From contig CAMZMU010000060.1 in assembly GCA_947311845.1 (NCBI GenBank), forward strand, positions 512,643-576,642: a stretch of DNA of 64,000 nt, given 5' to 3'. The position numbers and the translations under genes are program-made. Within the stretch, counting starts at the first letter, position 1. Each line of letters begins with the position of its first letter. Positions 1 through 12,465 of the stretch are shown here, one piece after another. The notes under the pieces were generated by a model. It made no database searches. It saw nothing but the letters and a program-made list of their open reading frames with translations, and was not told the origin of the DNA. This stretch comes from Poa pratensis (lineage: Eukaryota > Streptophyta > Magnoliopsida > Poales > Poaceae).

Positions 1-1394
1 GTTTTGATGCTGAATGTTATTTTACCTTGTTTTAACATGGATTAGTTAGTTCTATGGACACTCATGCATGCATTTAGATGGTCAACTTTCTCCCTCTTGC
101 TGGCCCAAAAATTCCAACAAGAAAAACTTGTTTCCAATACCTTCAACCAAAGTTTTTCCATTGAGTCCACCATATCTACCTCTTAGTTTTATGCTATTCC
201 GAGTATGTTTATCATGATATTTGTGTTATCTATACCTCTGAATGAAAACGCTTATGTTGTTAATTGTTGTGGGAAAAGTTGGTTATATAGCTCTCTCGAA
301 CTTGATGCACACTTTACTTTCATTGCATTAAATAAATATGACCCATTGTGATTAAAATTATGATGTTGTGGACTTGACAAATGTCTTTGGTTGAGAGTTA
401 GCTCATATGTGCTGTCAAATGGCAAGCTTTCAACATTGCACATCATCTCATTTAGTTGATATCATGTACTTTTGTTTATGGATGCTTACTATGGGTGAAA
501 TAAATGGGAAAATGAAGTGAGATTAAATGAGTTTGTATAAATGGTTAGAGAGACGCCTGGGCCGCTAATCTAAGCCATGCATCATTCATGGTGGAAATTT
601 ACTTACATGCTATGGTGAACCTTCTGTGATACACCTTACAATAAAAAGCTATCCAATGGTAAATAAAAAGGGTGTTGAGATTGTTCATTATGTTTGTTTG
701 TCTTGTCGTTTTGATATGGGCTTGTTCCATATCCTGGGACAAGAGGTACCCTAGTTGACGCTCTTAATGATACTGTTATTACTTACAATGATATTTAACT
801 TGAACTTGCTTTGTTTTCCAAAGTTGAGTAACACATGGAGTAGGTACTTGTATTCAATGGGCATGAGACTTTCAACCTGTACTTTGCCAAGCACACTACT
901 CGTATTGCTATACTTTAAACTTAATCATTCAAGATGCTATGATAGGGGAATGAGAGCTTGACACCAAGGATTACCATATTACAATCATTGACTTAAGTAG
1001 AGAAGTTCAGAAGATAGATGAAATTTATTCATGTTTTACCTCTACTCATATATATATCTTTCCAAAGTGTCCACCTTTTATATTCAGATTTTCACCAATA
1101 CTCTATGACCATTATAGGATGTTCTTACTTATTATTATGCATACATGTGGTCCATAGTACTTCTTCTCTTATGTTACACATTGTGAATTATCATTGAACA
1201 TCCTTGCATTGAATACTTGATATCACTTCATAAATTATCTTGCATATTGCTACTTCTTTTAAGAATGAATCATTTTACTCTATGTAGCAATAGTAATCAT
1301 CTTTGATATCCATTGATAGTATTAAATTGCAAAGTCCATGTTAGTTTTATCACCTTCATACTCGAGGACGAGTATAGGTTAAGCTTGGGGATGT

Positions 1395-2905
1395 TGATGC
1401 ATGTAAAATGCATACATGAACTTTGCATTATTTTTTACTTATATTCCAGTCATATTTGCATCATATAAGGGTTATATCACAGTTTTATAATGATTTTGGG
1501 AATATTTGATATGTTTCCTATTTTTTATGGAATTAACCCTGCGCAGGCAGAAAACCCTATTTCTACATTTTAATGTTTCACGGACCCAAACGACGTCCAA
1601 ATCACCTACAAATTTACGAGCGTCAATATTTGGAAGGAAGAAGACTTGGGGCGAAGGAAGCGAACAAGCGGAGCCCTGAGGGCCAAAAGAGGTGGGCCCA
1701 CGCGGCCCATGTACCTGGCCGCGTGGGACCCATCAAATTAGGCCTCGAAGCTCCGCTGCCGTTGATCTTTCCTCCACCGACTCCGTTTTGACCTAAAAAC
1801 GCCTATAAAAATTGTCCCCTGACGTTCTCTGGAAGGAGCGCCGCTGAAACACAGAAACCACGAAACAGAGACCTGGAGCTGCAGATTGGAGGGGGAAAAC
1901 TCCGGCGGGGTGGTCTCTATCTTCTCCAACGACTTTTCCACCGTCTCCATGATGAAGGGGGAGTAGTCCACCCCCTGAACCTTGGGTTTGTGGTGGTAAC
2001 TTGATCTAATATCTCTATGTATGATCATTGTTGGAGTCCATATGATGTGCCTTCCATAAGTATGGATCTATCTATGTAATTCTTATGGTGGATATCGTGG
2101 TATGAGATGATTTGTTATACATTTACCGTTGTGTTGGAGCTTTTATGATTTGTCATACTTTGGAGATATTCTATGATGCATGTGATGGTTTGATTTATGC
2201 ATAATGCCTTGTTTATCCTTGTCATGAGGTGATTGACACCACCAAGTGTGGATAGATGAGAGAGTTGTGGTCATGCACACGAATTATGAATCATTGCACT
2301 AGTGTTTAGAATATTGTTCATTATGAAGTATGATGTATGTAGGTACGGGATGGCCGATGTGACACGGCATATGTATTGAGTGACATGTGAAATACAGCCC
2401 AACATCCTTTATCTGGGGTAAAAAGGAAGAGTATGATGTGGGAGTGACATCAACCACGCTAGCCTTACGAGGGTGACCTAGCAACACAAATGAGTACGTC
2501 TTTCAACTATGTGTTTTAGGACATATAGCCGTCATAAAAGCTACCGTTAAAACATGACAATTGTGTGTACTTTATCTATAACATGATAATCACCGTAGAT
2601 GAGAGAGAGAGGATTAAGTGAACCCATGAACCCATGTCCATTGTTCCTATAAGAGAAAACCTTTGTCTTGTCCTCTTGCATTGAAGAGGATTGGGACACT
2701 TTTACATTCTTGTTTTGTTACGTTAAACTTCCATCCGTTAAATCAACCATCTTGTTCTTTAAACTTGTTTAGTGCATAGTCAACTAAAACTTGTGACACT
2801 TTAGTTGTAGGGAATAGATAACTTTTCCTTCTTGCTCCTGCGGATCGATACCTTACTTCCACATTGAGAGGTGCTACAGTGATCCCCTGCTCTTGGGGGT
2901 TATCA
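1395..2905 (+). repeat. 3' LTR of LARD-1
   Basis: The 1511 bp LTR begins TGATGCATG and ends GGGTTATCA. The exact ends are taken from LARD-2, where they are fixed by a perfect target-site duplication. A TATA box (TATAAAA, 1804-1810) is the likely Pol II promoter. The next five bases (attac, 2906-2910) should be one half of this copy's target duplication; the partner is off the window. Confidence 0.88.
1804..1810 (+). promoter_or_regulatory. TATA box of the LARD-1 LTR
   Basis: TATAAAA lies in a GC-rich part of the LTR about 410 bp from its start. This is a usual position for the U3/R core promoter. The assignment is inferred from sequence only. Confidence 0.5.
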
Positions 2906-3528
2906 ATTACTCATAACGATGAGCCGGAAACTCCTGAAAGAGGAGACCCACCATTGCATTATCCTACTGAGAACAATGAGCCGGAAACTCTAAAGAAAAG
3001 AGACCCGCCATTGCATATTTTGGTCTTAGGGGCTGCTTTCTTCAAGAAAGCACAACTTCAAACCTAATAAGCCGGCCATGATGCCACTTTGGTCATGGGG
3101 GCTGATTATCTTTAAGGTACAGCTACAATCCCATAACCCGGCTAATTTTTAAGCCATTATTTTCTCGTCTATCTTACTTAAGCTTGATGTGACTCGCGAT
3201 CATATGGCATGTTTGTTCCCATGTAATTTCAATCAGTTATGATGCCCATGGGACTTAACTGACACTGTTTTTACAGAGTGAGATGCAACAGTGAGAATCC
3301 ATGCGAAAGCTGGCTTACAGTTAAAGATAAACAAAAGGGTCATCTAAACCATTGAATTTTGCAGTGCTAACACATAAGAATTTTTTGTTACATCTCATGC
3401 AAATTCACAAAGGTGTACAGGCACACAATCAAAAGAATATTGTACCAGGCATAAGTTATTACATAAAACGCCACAAGGGCCAAATAAGACAATGTTTTTA
3501 CGTAGAAATAAATCTGCAGGAGAAAAGT

Positions 3529-6500
3529 TCACTGTTCAGTTGGTGTAGTAGCAGGAGCCTTTGCCGGGTCATCAGCTGTTGGCTCTGTGGAAGGAACAGT
3601 GGTCGGCTCATGCTCAGGAACAGAACTTGTGGTCTCTTCTGTTTGGCTCGTCGGGTTTCCCTTGGAAACCTCTGCCAGGTCAGTCACCACTTGAGTTGAT
3701 TTCTGAGTCTTGGGGGCTTCCTTTTATTTGGCCTTGCTAGAACCTTCCCCAGTACTTGCATTACTTGGCTTGGACTGCCAGCAAATTGCGCTCAGCTTAT
3801 ACCCAACAATGTCATTATCATCTACACTTGGACGGCTGGGAGGGGGCATAGCTGGTGTCCCTGACCCAGTAACAGCAGAAGCAGTCACTTGCTCAGATAG
3901 TTTTGGAGGAACCACAATTGCTGGCTCCGGCTCTGGGGATGCGACCTGCCGGGACTTCTTGTCAAAGCCGGGTTGAAAAATGTCTAACCTGAGGCCTTCA
4001 GCAATCGTTGTGGCAGGATACCGGATCATCTTGTCAATCTAGGCAAAGGAATTGTCATCAAAGCGCGAGCCATCCAAGTTGAATTCTGGGAATCCTTTGG
4101 CATGTTTGGCCGGGTTAATATCAGGGTAATGAGATTATGCCAACGCAAGAGTGCGCATGGCACCCTTGCGACAGCAAGATATCTTCCAGCAGGCAAACCA
4201 CTCAGGGATGGTAGAGAAATGTCTCAGGAAGTTCTTCAGTGATTTGGGCGGCTCATCTGTTCCGTGGGCTGCAGCAATTGCCCGCCCGGCTCCATAATAC
4301 AGTTTCCGCATAAAGGCCATCACACTCTGTATTTGAGTTTCAGGCTTGCCAAGTTTAGATGATTCTGGGTCCCTGCAAAATATTCATGAGTATGATACAA
4401 AAGTATAGAGATTCAGGCAAGAGAAAAGATAAAAGAATCATACCCCAGATTGCCTTGACAAGATCACCTAGTAGGTCAGTGAAAGACTTGAGGGCTTTCT
4501 CTGCCTCAGCTTTTTTTTTCTCGGCAGATTCCAGCCGGGTCTTCCAAGATTCTTCAAACTTCTCCACTTCCTTCTTTAGAGATAAATTGTCTTCTGTTGA
4601 GCTGGATGGGGAGGCTTCCAGTTCTTTGAGCTTTTTCTCCATTTCAGATTTTAGCCGGGTCTCACTGGCAAGTTGCTCGGTGAGCCGGCTAATTTCTTCA
4701 GCAACGTGAGATGCGTTTTGCTGTTACAGAGATGAATAATAAAGTTATTAGCACCTCAAGTTACTGATATAGATGCAATCTAGAACTTGGGGGCTGCAAA
4801 TAGTAAAGAGGTAACAGTGGAAAAGAATTTTAGTCCCGAGTTGCTGCAGGCATACAACCCGACACTTAGGGGCTACTTAGTTGAAGATTTTTATCACATG
4901 AAAATTTCAAGCAAAAGGTGATATTTTTAGACCCAGGTTGCCGCAGGCATACAACCCGGCACTTAGGGGCTACTCAGTGGAAAGTTTAAAGTCTACAAAT
5001 ACAAAGTGAAAATTTAGTCCTAGGTTGCTGCAGGCTTGCAACCCGGCACTTGAGGGCTACAGTCTGAAGTTTAAAAAAATTACAGTTTGAAGTTATGTAC
5101 AATATGTTGGGAAGTATTTTTTGGCTATGTTATTTTAGAACAAGCACCAAGCTCATCAACAAGTGATAAACTTAGAGCTTGGGGGCTACTGCATAAGTAT
5201 ATTCAAAGAAGTAAGGTAAATTACCTCATGGTGCTTTTGGATGGTGGAGATGAAGCTGTCCTCAATACCCCGGTGTTGTGAAACCCGGGAAAAGTATTCA
5301 GAGAGTAGAGCAGGAAGTTCCAGGCTATCCAAAGCCGGCATCCCAGAATAAATAACCGGGTCATTGCCATGGTTTCCAGCTTTAGTCTTTACCTCTGGCT
5401 CCACAATTTTGGCAATGGTAGTGGAGGGCCCATCTTGGACAACCTTTCGTGATCCCAACACTTGCACTTCTTCAGTGCCTTTGGTGACAGTGTTGGGGGA
5501 GTTGGTAGCAGACTTGGCCGGCGATGTCATCAGGAAGGTGCGCCACGCTCTCATCTGAAGAAGCTGACAGAGATTGGGACTTAGAGACCCGGATTTTGCC
5601 AGCAAAACTAGACGAGGATTTGGAGGAACCAATCGTGGAGATAGCTTTACGAAGTGAAGTGTTGTAGGGGATACCTCCACTAAGGGAATCACAGGTTGAG
5701 GTAGACCGGGTCTTCCTCTTCTTGTTGGCCTCTTCCTCTTGTTCATGTGGTTGCTCTTCAGGTTGAGATTTGTTCATCACATAATTATAGAAGCGAGAGT
5801 GTGGCACCTTTGCATTTGCGGCACGAGTTCTTTTGGAAATCGGAGGTTGAGCAGGAGAGGGTTGAGCAGCTTGCTGACCCGGCATTTCAACGGCATCCGG
5901 GTCATCTTGTCCTGAGAGAGAAATTTGCGAGTTATCAGTAGAAGGGTTCATTTGAACCGGGTCATTGTCAATCAGTTCAATGAAGAGCCGGCCAATAGAA
6001 TCTAGCTCACCATCATCTTCATTATCTTTGTCCGTTTCTGTTTCCTCATCGTTAGAATAAGAAATAGAGGTGAAATCTACAGACCACATGCTTGGTCCTA
6101 ATCAAGGAAAAAGTAAAGAGAGTTAAGAATTATAGACAAGTGGTTAGTTGCTTTGAAACAAAGGAGCAAGGTTGGAAAATTATTGAAGGTGGCAGGTTCT
6201 TAGCACTAAAAGGGGTAAGCCCGGGCAGTGCAATCTTTTCCTTGGTCTCGCCAAGAAGTTGCTTAGCATTCTTCACCAGTTGATCATCAGTGAGAGTGAT
6301 CTCAGAGTATCGCATATTATCAGTTGGCTCACCAGTGTATTCATGGAAAACCCGGGTCCTGATTGAGACTGGCTGGATAAACCAACCAACCCAGCACTAG
6401 ACGAGGTCAGTCCCGGCCAAGCCGTGGGCCAGCAGAGCTTTAGCCCGGCGAACCAGACCCTCAACTTCGAGCCGGGCAGGAGCATCGGTAGCCCGGCTAT

Positions 6501-7155
6501 TCATCTTGGCATTGTATTTTAATGGAGAGTTTCGGAAGGCCGGGTAACGAGCCTCGTCCTTCAAAGGAGAGGTGTCCTTGCAGTAGAAATATGTGTTTTG
6601 CCATCCCTTGGGATGGCTGGCTAAAATAAGAGCCGGGAAGAAAGTGCAGGCATCCTTCCTGCGTTGGATAGAAACCCCCCCCCCCCCCCCGCAGTATGGC
6701 CCTAGAGCTTGGTTTTTGTAGTTCTGGGGGTTGCGGTAAAAGATTTCTAGGAATAAAGCTAAGCTGGGAGGAACTTGGAGGTAGTCTTCACAAAAAACTA
6801 CGAAGTTGCTGATATTCAGAAGGGAATTGGGCGCTATGTCTAAGGGAGTGAGACTGTAATATGACATAACCCGGCGAAAAAATAGACAACCCGGCGGACA
6901 AAGCCCCAGGGTTACGTGATCAAGAAGTACCACAATCTCATCTTCTTTTGGCTTGGGGTGGATCTCCTCACCCGCCGCGCGCCATTAGATCTCTTCCTTG
7001 GGCGGCAGTTCACCATAGCCCACATATTTCTGAAGTGTAGCCTCTGTCACGGTGGACTTCGTCCAGTTCACCGGTGCCGGAGTTGTGGGCGCGGCGGAGC
7101 TAGATGCGCCGCCGGCCAATTTCTTCAATCCCCTCGCCGTCGTTTTCTTCCCCAT
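3529..7155 (-). pseudogene. Antisense spliced gene of A1 (gypsy-type transposase_28-like)
   Basis: This gene reads opposite to A1. Its start ATG is at 7155 (protein begins MGKKTTARG) and its stop TGA at 3529-3531. The first exon (7155 to about 6188) carries the conserved block around PNSLLNISNFVVFCEDYL, which I recognise as the 'putative gypsy type transposon' (transposase_28, PF04195) domain found in grass Tat elements. Later exons run approximately 6078-5525, up to 5225, 4720-4444 and 4372-3529. They include a Lys/Arg-rich segment and a Glu/Lys-rich coiled coil (about 4360-4700). GT and AG borders are visible at 5224/5225, 4720, 4444 and 4372. The exon-1 donor is degraded, a run of 16 C at 6675-6690 disrupts the frame, and exon 2 begins out of frame, so it is a pseudogene. 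The molecular function of the family is unknown. Confidence 0.72.
6675..6690. repeat. Homopolymer (C)16 in the A1 antisense gene
   Basis: Sixteen consecutive C. The corresponding place in A2 (about 8513-8516) has only a short G run, so the tract expanded in A1 or is a sequencing artefact. It lies inside coding sequence and shifts the frame. Confidence 0.9.
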
Positions 7156-7432
7156 TGCTAAGAGCTCAAAGAAGCTGAAAAGGCCAGATTCAATGAGTAC
7201 AGATCTAGACCAAGAAAGACATGGAGATGAGCGAAAAAGTGGTGTGGATTGCAGATAAATGAGATCTACATTAAAAAGAAGGGTGGATGTACCTTGTTTG
7301 AGGAGATGTGGCTGGATTGAGCTTCGGGTGCTCAAGAACTCGCGTTCTAGGATTCTTGAGCTCTGTGTCTCAAGGTTGAAGACGAAGTGGTGGCTGGACG
7401 GGGAAAGTGAATGCATTTACCCTGGGTCCCAC

Positions 7433-7440
7433 TATTTATA
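7433..7440 (-). promoter_or_regulatory. TATA box of the A1 antisense gene
   Basis: On the minus strand the sequence reads TATAAATA, about 280 bp upstream of the antisense ATG at 7155 and outside the LTR. It suggests the antisense gene has its own promoter in the region between it and the 3' LTR. No transcript evidence is available here. Confidence 0.5.
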
Positions 7441-7777
7441 ACCGCGGTCAGAGTTGACCTAGGGGTAAAATGGTAAAAAGAAGAGAGACAAGATAAGATA
7501 AGATAAGGAATGTTGACCGACCGAGATTCAGGGGAGAATATTCTCTGACAAGTTTGACCAATGTTCCAGAAATCGTGGAACCGGGTTATGAAAGAAACTA
7601 TGAGCAAAAGCCACTCAAAGCAAAAAGAAGCAATGTAACCCGGCATATTATGTTGTTAACCAGTTTTTATTTCAGGAGGATAATCTAAACTACAAGGATG
7701 GCGGCTCTTCTCCAAAAGCTATGGTCATAGGTTGATGAAGAGCGCCAACTTGGAGTTCAAATCATCCTAGGGGCTAC
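7441..7777 (+). other. A1 3' untranslated region and polypurine tract
   Basis: No gene is visible. A short (ATAAG)n-like tract occurs at about 7488-7506. The last bases, cctaggggctac (7766-7777), directly precede the LTR start and serve as the polypurine tract. The same gggggctac ending precedes the 3' LTR of T3. Confidence 0.65.
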
Positions 7778-8366
7778 TGTTGGGGGAAGATAACCCGGTA
7801 GGTCCAAGGATAGGGAAACTATGACCCGCCAGGAGGAAAGACTGGCGAGGCCCACCAGATCATCTTGGGTCGGGCTACATTGATGGACTGAGGAGTTTGT
7901 CGGTGACCCGGTGTAAACAAGGGAGGTTCTAGAAGACCCGGAGGTGGTATGCAAGACTTAGAGGCCAAGATAGATGAGTTAGACTTTGGTTAGGACTCCG
8001 AGTTCGGGTGTGACCCGACCTTACCTTGTAATCAACCAGCAGACCCGGGTATCTATATAAACCGGCTCCTGGGTCATAGAACAGGACGAACTTTAGAGGA
8101 TAGACTAGACGCACAAGCTTACGGCGAGAGAACCTTTGTAACCTAGACTCGGAACCCGTCGGTGTTGTTATCCGCCGGGTGATCGAGATCGATATGAGAG
8201 TAAATAAACACCAGGCTGGAAGTAGGTCTTTATCTCCAATGGAGAGGCTGAACCAGGATCCATCGTTTTTCCCTAGTGAGCTAAACAATCTCCCGAACGC
8301 TATGACTACCTTGCCTCCAATCTCAAGTTACCACCCGGTAACATCTGCCGTGACAAAACCACGATA
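7778..8366 (+). repeat. 3' LTR of element A1
   Basis: The LTR is 589 bp, starts TGTTGGGGG and ends at ccacgata, a mutated version of the CCACGACA end in A2. It aligns end to end with the reverse complement of 18725-19299. A TATA box TATATAAA is at 8054-8061. An open frame from about 8179 runs through the LTR end into A2's antisense gene. The shared peptide QAGSRSLSPMERLN is encoded by both LTRs and is a property of the LTR, not of a host gene. Confidence 0.88.
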
Positions 8367-11300
8367 TGTGGGCCCCAATTCTATCCTCAACATCAGCAAC
8401 TTTGTTGTTTTATGTGAGGATTACCTCCAAATGGCTCCTAGTTTGGAGCTGTTTCTTGAAATTTTCTTTTGCAATCCCCAAAATCGCAAGGACCAAGCTG
8501 TAGGTCCATATGGCGGGGTGTCAATCCAGCGTCGCAAAGACTGCACTTTCCCGGCTCTAGTTTTACCCAGCCATCCCAAGGGATGGAAAAACACATACTT
8601 TTACTGCAAAGATACTTCGCCCACAACTGACGAGGCCCGGTATCTGGCCTTCTGCAACTCTCCTTTGATCTACGACCCCAAAATGAATAGCTATGCGGAA
8701 GGCGCCAACCGGGTCATGGTGAATTCTCTCCTTCGCCGGGCCAAAGCTCTGCTTGCTCATGGCCTCAAGGGCACTGACCTGGTCAAGTGTTGGATCGACT
8801 GGTTTATTCAGCCGCTCAGTATCAGGACCCGATTATTCCACGAGTACACCGGCGAAACCACTGATAATATGCGTTACTCTGAAGTAACGCTTACTGATGA
8901 TCAACTCGTGAAGACCGCCAAGAAGCTTCTTGGCGAGAACAAATCAGCTATCACACTGATCGTGCTTGCCCCATTCAGCGCCAAGAATAAACCTCCCACG
9001 GTAAATCTCTATTTTTTATCTTTATAACATCCGACCCGGTATTTTCTGATATCCGGGTTATATTTACTTTTTCTTAGGACCAAGACTGGTGGCGTGTGGA
9101 CTATACCCCTGTTTTGTCGCCTGATAGTGACGATGTTGAAGTCATAGAGGATGACGAGGATGAAGGTGAGCTCGACTCCGCCGGGTGGCTCTTCCTTGAC
9201 CTGATCAACAACGAAGCCACTCGTACATGCTGTTCTACTGATAACCCAGCACTACTTATTCTAGATCCTGCTGACCCGGCTCCTTCTGACATACCTAGTC
9301 CACAACCTGCTGAACCTCCAACTGCCAAGAGAACCCGGGCTACGGTTATAAAGGTGCCTTATTCTCGCTTTTCTAATTATATGATGAACAATTCTCAAAC
9401 TAAAGATCAACCACAGGAAAAGGAAGCTGAGGCCAACAAAAAGCGCAGGACCCGGTCCTCAACGAGCCAGGAATCCCTCAGCGCAGGTATTCCCCCTTTT
9501 GCTCCATCTCGCCGGGTCAAACAGCTTCAGAAGACTCCCAGTACTTCACACCCTTTGGCTGGCAAAATCCGGGCCGGTAAATCCTATTCTTTATCAGTTT
9601 CTTCCTCGGACAGCATGAGCACGCCCGAGGATTTCAAGATCAACACCGGGTAAGACACATTTGCTTCGTGTTCTTTCTATACTTCTATTTTTATACACTC
9701 TTAATGATAACATGTATTCTTTTTCAGAGCCAAGGCAACTTTGGATGATGACCCGGATTTTCCTCCACGTGCTTCTCCTCCTCCAGCCGCGACGGAGCCT
9801 ACTCAGTTGGAGGCACACGTCAATGAACCGGTTCTGATGGACGAGCCAATGGAAGACCCGGTCCAATCTACATCTCCGAAGTACTCTCCTCCCCGAGCGC
9901 CTGAGCCTGTTATTTCTGAACATTCTCCTGCACAAGGTTCATGCACCAAAGAAGAGGAAGTTGTGGTGACAGGGTATCGCCAGATCCCAGTTGATGGTAC
10001 CTCTACCGTACTTGCTAAGGCGGTAGCTCCTGAAGTGAAGTCGGGTCCCTCTGCTCGTGGTAAGAGCCCGGTTATTTATACTGATTTGTCGCCTCTGGAA
10101 TCTATGTCGATGCCGGTTCTCCGTGATGAATATTTCACCCGGCTCGCTCAGCACAAGGGCTTCGAGACTGACCTAGTCAACATGATGCAGAAGCGCTATG
10201 AGGTAATCCTTTTGCTTACTCTTGTCTTTACCTATATACCATGCAGCCCCCAAGCTCTAAGATTATCACTTGTTGATGAACTTGGTGCTTGTAGTAATCT
10301 TTCTTAGAACATAAAAAACTTCAAACCTATAGCCCCCAAGTGTCGGGTTGTTTGTTCACAGCCACCTGGGACTAACTTCATCTTCACACAAAATTCTTGC
10401 ATCTGTTATCAAAACTTTCAAATACTGTAGCTCCCAAGTGTCGGGTTGTGAGCCCGCGGCAACCTGGGACTCCACCTTTAGTCTTTGGTATTAAAAAATT
10501 CAACTCAGTAGCCCCCAAGTTCCGGGTTAACTTTCCTGCAGTAACTCGGGGCTTAACAATTATCTTTGCTTTTATGAACAGGAGCATGTTACCAAGGCCG
10601 GGCAAGAAATGTACCACTCAAGGAGATGTTGAAATCTGAATCCAATGCCCGGCTCACAGATGCAGAGCAACTGCAAGCTCAGGAAAAATCTGTAACTGAA
10701 TTGACCCAGGATAACTCGGACCTGAAGAAGGAGATGAGGAGCACGAAGAAAATTGGAAGGATCAACTATCCGACCTACAGAAGAAACTGGACTCCACCAC
10801 TGGAGAGCTGAGCCATCTGAAGAAAATGATCAACTTCATGGTCGCCTCACTAGTTGGTAAGTACTTTTACTGCAATTCTGGTTAACTGAAACCCGGGTCT
10901 TCGTGCTAAACTGATCTTCTCTTCTGTAGGCAAACAAGACTCATCCCTTGTGATAAGGTGAAATGCATATACACGCTTGTGCGCCAATTATACTTTGGCA
11001 GCTGTGAAGTTATCAAGGCCGCCAGGAACTGGGAGAACCCGCCGAGCACTTATTATGAAGTGCTTGGCCACTTATCGACGATACCCCACTGGATTGACTT
11101 GTGGAAGAGATCCTCCTACAGAGCCGGTATGATGCACGGTATTGCTCTAGCCAAGGCTTATCATCCAACTTTTGACCCGGCGCCACTCTTAGGGGGCTTT
11201 CCTGAGTTCAACTCCGATGGCAGCAAGTTTGATAAAAAAATCTTATGCCTGAGCCGTGAAGCAGACCCGGTACGTGGCCACAGAAATTGCCAACAAGATG

Positions 11301-11669
11301 AAGCTTTCCACCTTGCAGTATGGGTACAGCAAGGAAAATTAAGAAATTGTGGATGCTGAGCCGGCTCGCATCGATCTGCTCCAAAGCAACAAGGACTCTC
11401 TTGCTCGAGACAAGATTGCTCCCAGCTCATGTTCGCCAGTTGTAGCACCTCCATCCCACGCTGCAGTTGAAAATGATGATGAGAGCCACTTTGAGTCTCT
11501 CTTCCTTGTTACCTGGCGCGGAGAAGAAGCCCCCAAGACTCGGACCGAGCCTGCGGAGGCAACGCATGATGACCCGGCAGCCACAAAGGAGGATAGCTCC
11601 AACGCCACCGCCAAAGATAACCCGACTGCTGCTTCCGCTGGTAACCCGGCTCTAGATGCTGAGTCTTGA
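8367..11669 (+). pseudogene. Antisense spliced gene of A2 (transposase_28-like), 5' truncated
   Basis: This is the counterpart of the A1 antisense gene. It starts abruptly at PNSILNISNF where A1 has inserted. Exons are 8367-9000, 9078-9649, 9728-10202, 10582-10856 and 10930-11669. Introns start with GT (9001, 9650, 10203, 10857) and end with AG (9076-9077, 9726-9727, 10580-10581, 10928-10929). The first three junctions keep the frame. Exon 1 carries the transposase_28-type block and exon 2 an acidic stretch followed by KKRRTRS-type basic residues. Exon 4 is a coiled coil with a one-base frameshift soon after its start. The last exon contains TIPHWIDLWKRSSYRAGM and a Pro/Ala/Thr-rich tail with stop near 11667. 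It is a decayed gene whose family function is not known. Confidence 0.75.
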
Positions 11670-12465
11670 TAACTTGTGCAGATGCTCAATCTCTGCAAAA
11701 AAAACAATCTTTATTTGGCCCTGATGGGCAGTGATGTAATAACATAATACTTCTGGTCCTTATTCTTTTGGTGGTGTGCCTGTACACCTTGAAACTTTGC
11801 ATGATATGTAGTGAACTTTGAGCCTTTTGCTAGTTCTGCAAAGTTTGTGGTTTTGATGACCCTTTTGGTTGCTTTTAACTTTGAGCCGGCTTTCGCATGG
11901 ATTTTCTCTGTCGCATCTTCTCTGATAAAAACAGGGTCAGGCAAGTCCCAATGGGCATCATGACTGATTGATTTTACAGGTGAGCAATCGGGCCATATAT
12001 GTGCGACTCACGTCAAACTCAAGTTAGATAACCAAGAAAATAGTGGCTCTAAAATTTGGCCGGGTCATGAGATTGTAACATGTACCTCTCAAAAGTAGCA
12101 AGCCCCCATGACCCAAGTGGCATAAACGCCGGGTCTTGAGTTTTAAAACTGCGCTATTCAAGCGATCAGCCACCAAGACCTGAAAATATAAATTGCAAAG
12201 CCACGGCGGGTCTCCCAGTAGGAGGCGCCGGGTTATAAATAGAATATATAAATTGAACTAAATAATCATACAAAAAACTTTAAAGTAAATATGCAAGGGA
12301 AAGGTGAATTTTCCTGTCAAACTTCACTATATTCATATAGTACGTCAGCAAGCCGCCTCATTAAAAACCTTCCAGTCCCCTTAGGTACCCTGGTAAGGAA
12401 AAGAGCGCATCTGAAACCTGCTGCCTTTTTACATCGTGTTTACATCTGATAACTTTGATCTGATA
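11670..12465. other. Spacer between A2 integrase and the antisense gene
   Basis: The two genes converge here: pol ends at 12466 on the minus strand and the antisense gene ends near 11669 on the plus strand. I see no further gene. The same spacer, in reverse, is present in A1 at about 2906-3528. Confidence 0.5.

Larger units (their letters stand above)
1..2905 (+). mobile_element. LARD-1: 3' part of a coding-poor LTR retrotransposon
   Basis: Positions 1-1394 are the 3' end of an internal domain and 1395-2905 are a complete 3' LTR. The whole stretch reappears in reverse orientation at about 19300-22210, the equivalent part of LARD-2, so the two are copies of one family. No gag or pol motif can be read on either strand of the internal part, which fits a LARD-like or non-autonomous Gypsy element. 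Just before the LTR lies a purine-rich stretch ending aagcttgggg (polypurine tract), preceded by the near-palindrome ctcgaggacgag. The 5' half of the element lies outside the window. It is inserted in Tat element A1. The family name is not assigned. Confidence 0.85.
2906..8366 (+). mobile_element. Element A1: 3' half of a Tat-lineage Gypsy retrotransposon
   Basis: The element is read on the plus strand from its 3' LTR (7778-8366), which is preceded by a polypurine tract. Between the missing pol and the LTR lies a multi-exon gene on the opposite strand (3529-7155). An antisense gene between pol and the 3' LTR is a known trait of Tat-lineage Gypsy elements. Gag and pol are absent because LARD-1 interrupts the element at 2905 and the rest is off the window. 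The right end abuts codons of A2's antisense gene, so A1 inserted into A2. The 450 bp at 2906-3360 resemble, in reverse, the region at about 12000-12250 of A2, which is the spacer between pol and the antisense gene. Confidence 0.82.

Noticed and set aside
8179..9027. 282-codon ORF as a single gene
   Set aside because: Its first 63 codons are A1 LTR sequence and the last nine are intron; only the middle is the A2 antisense gene exon.
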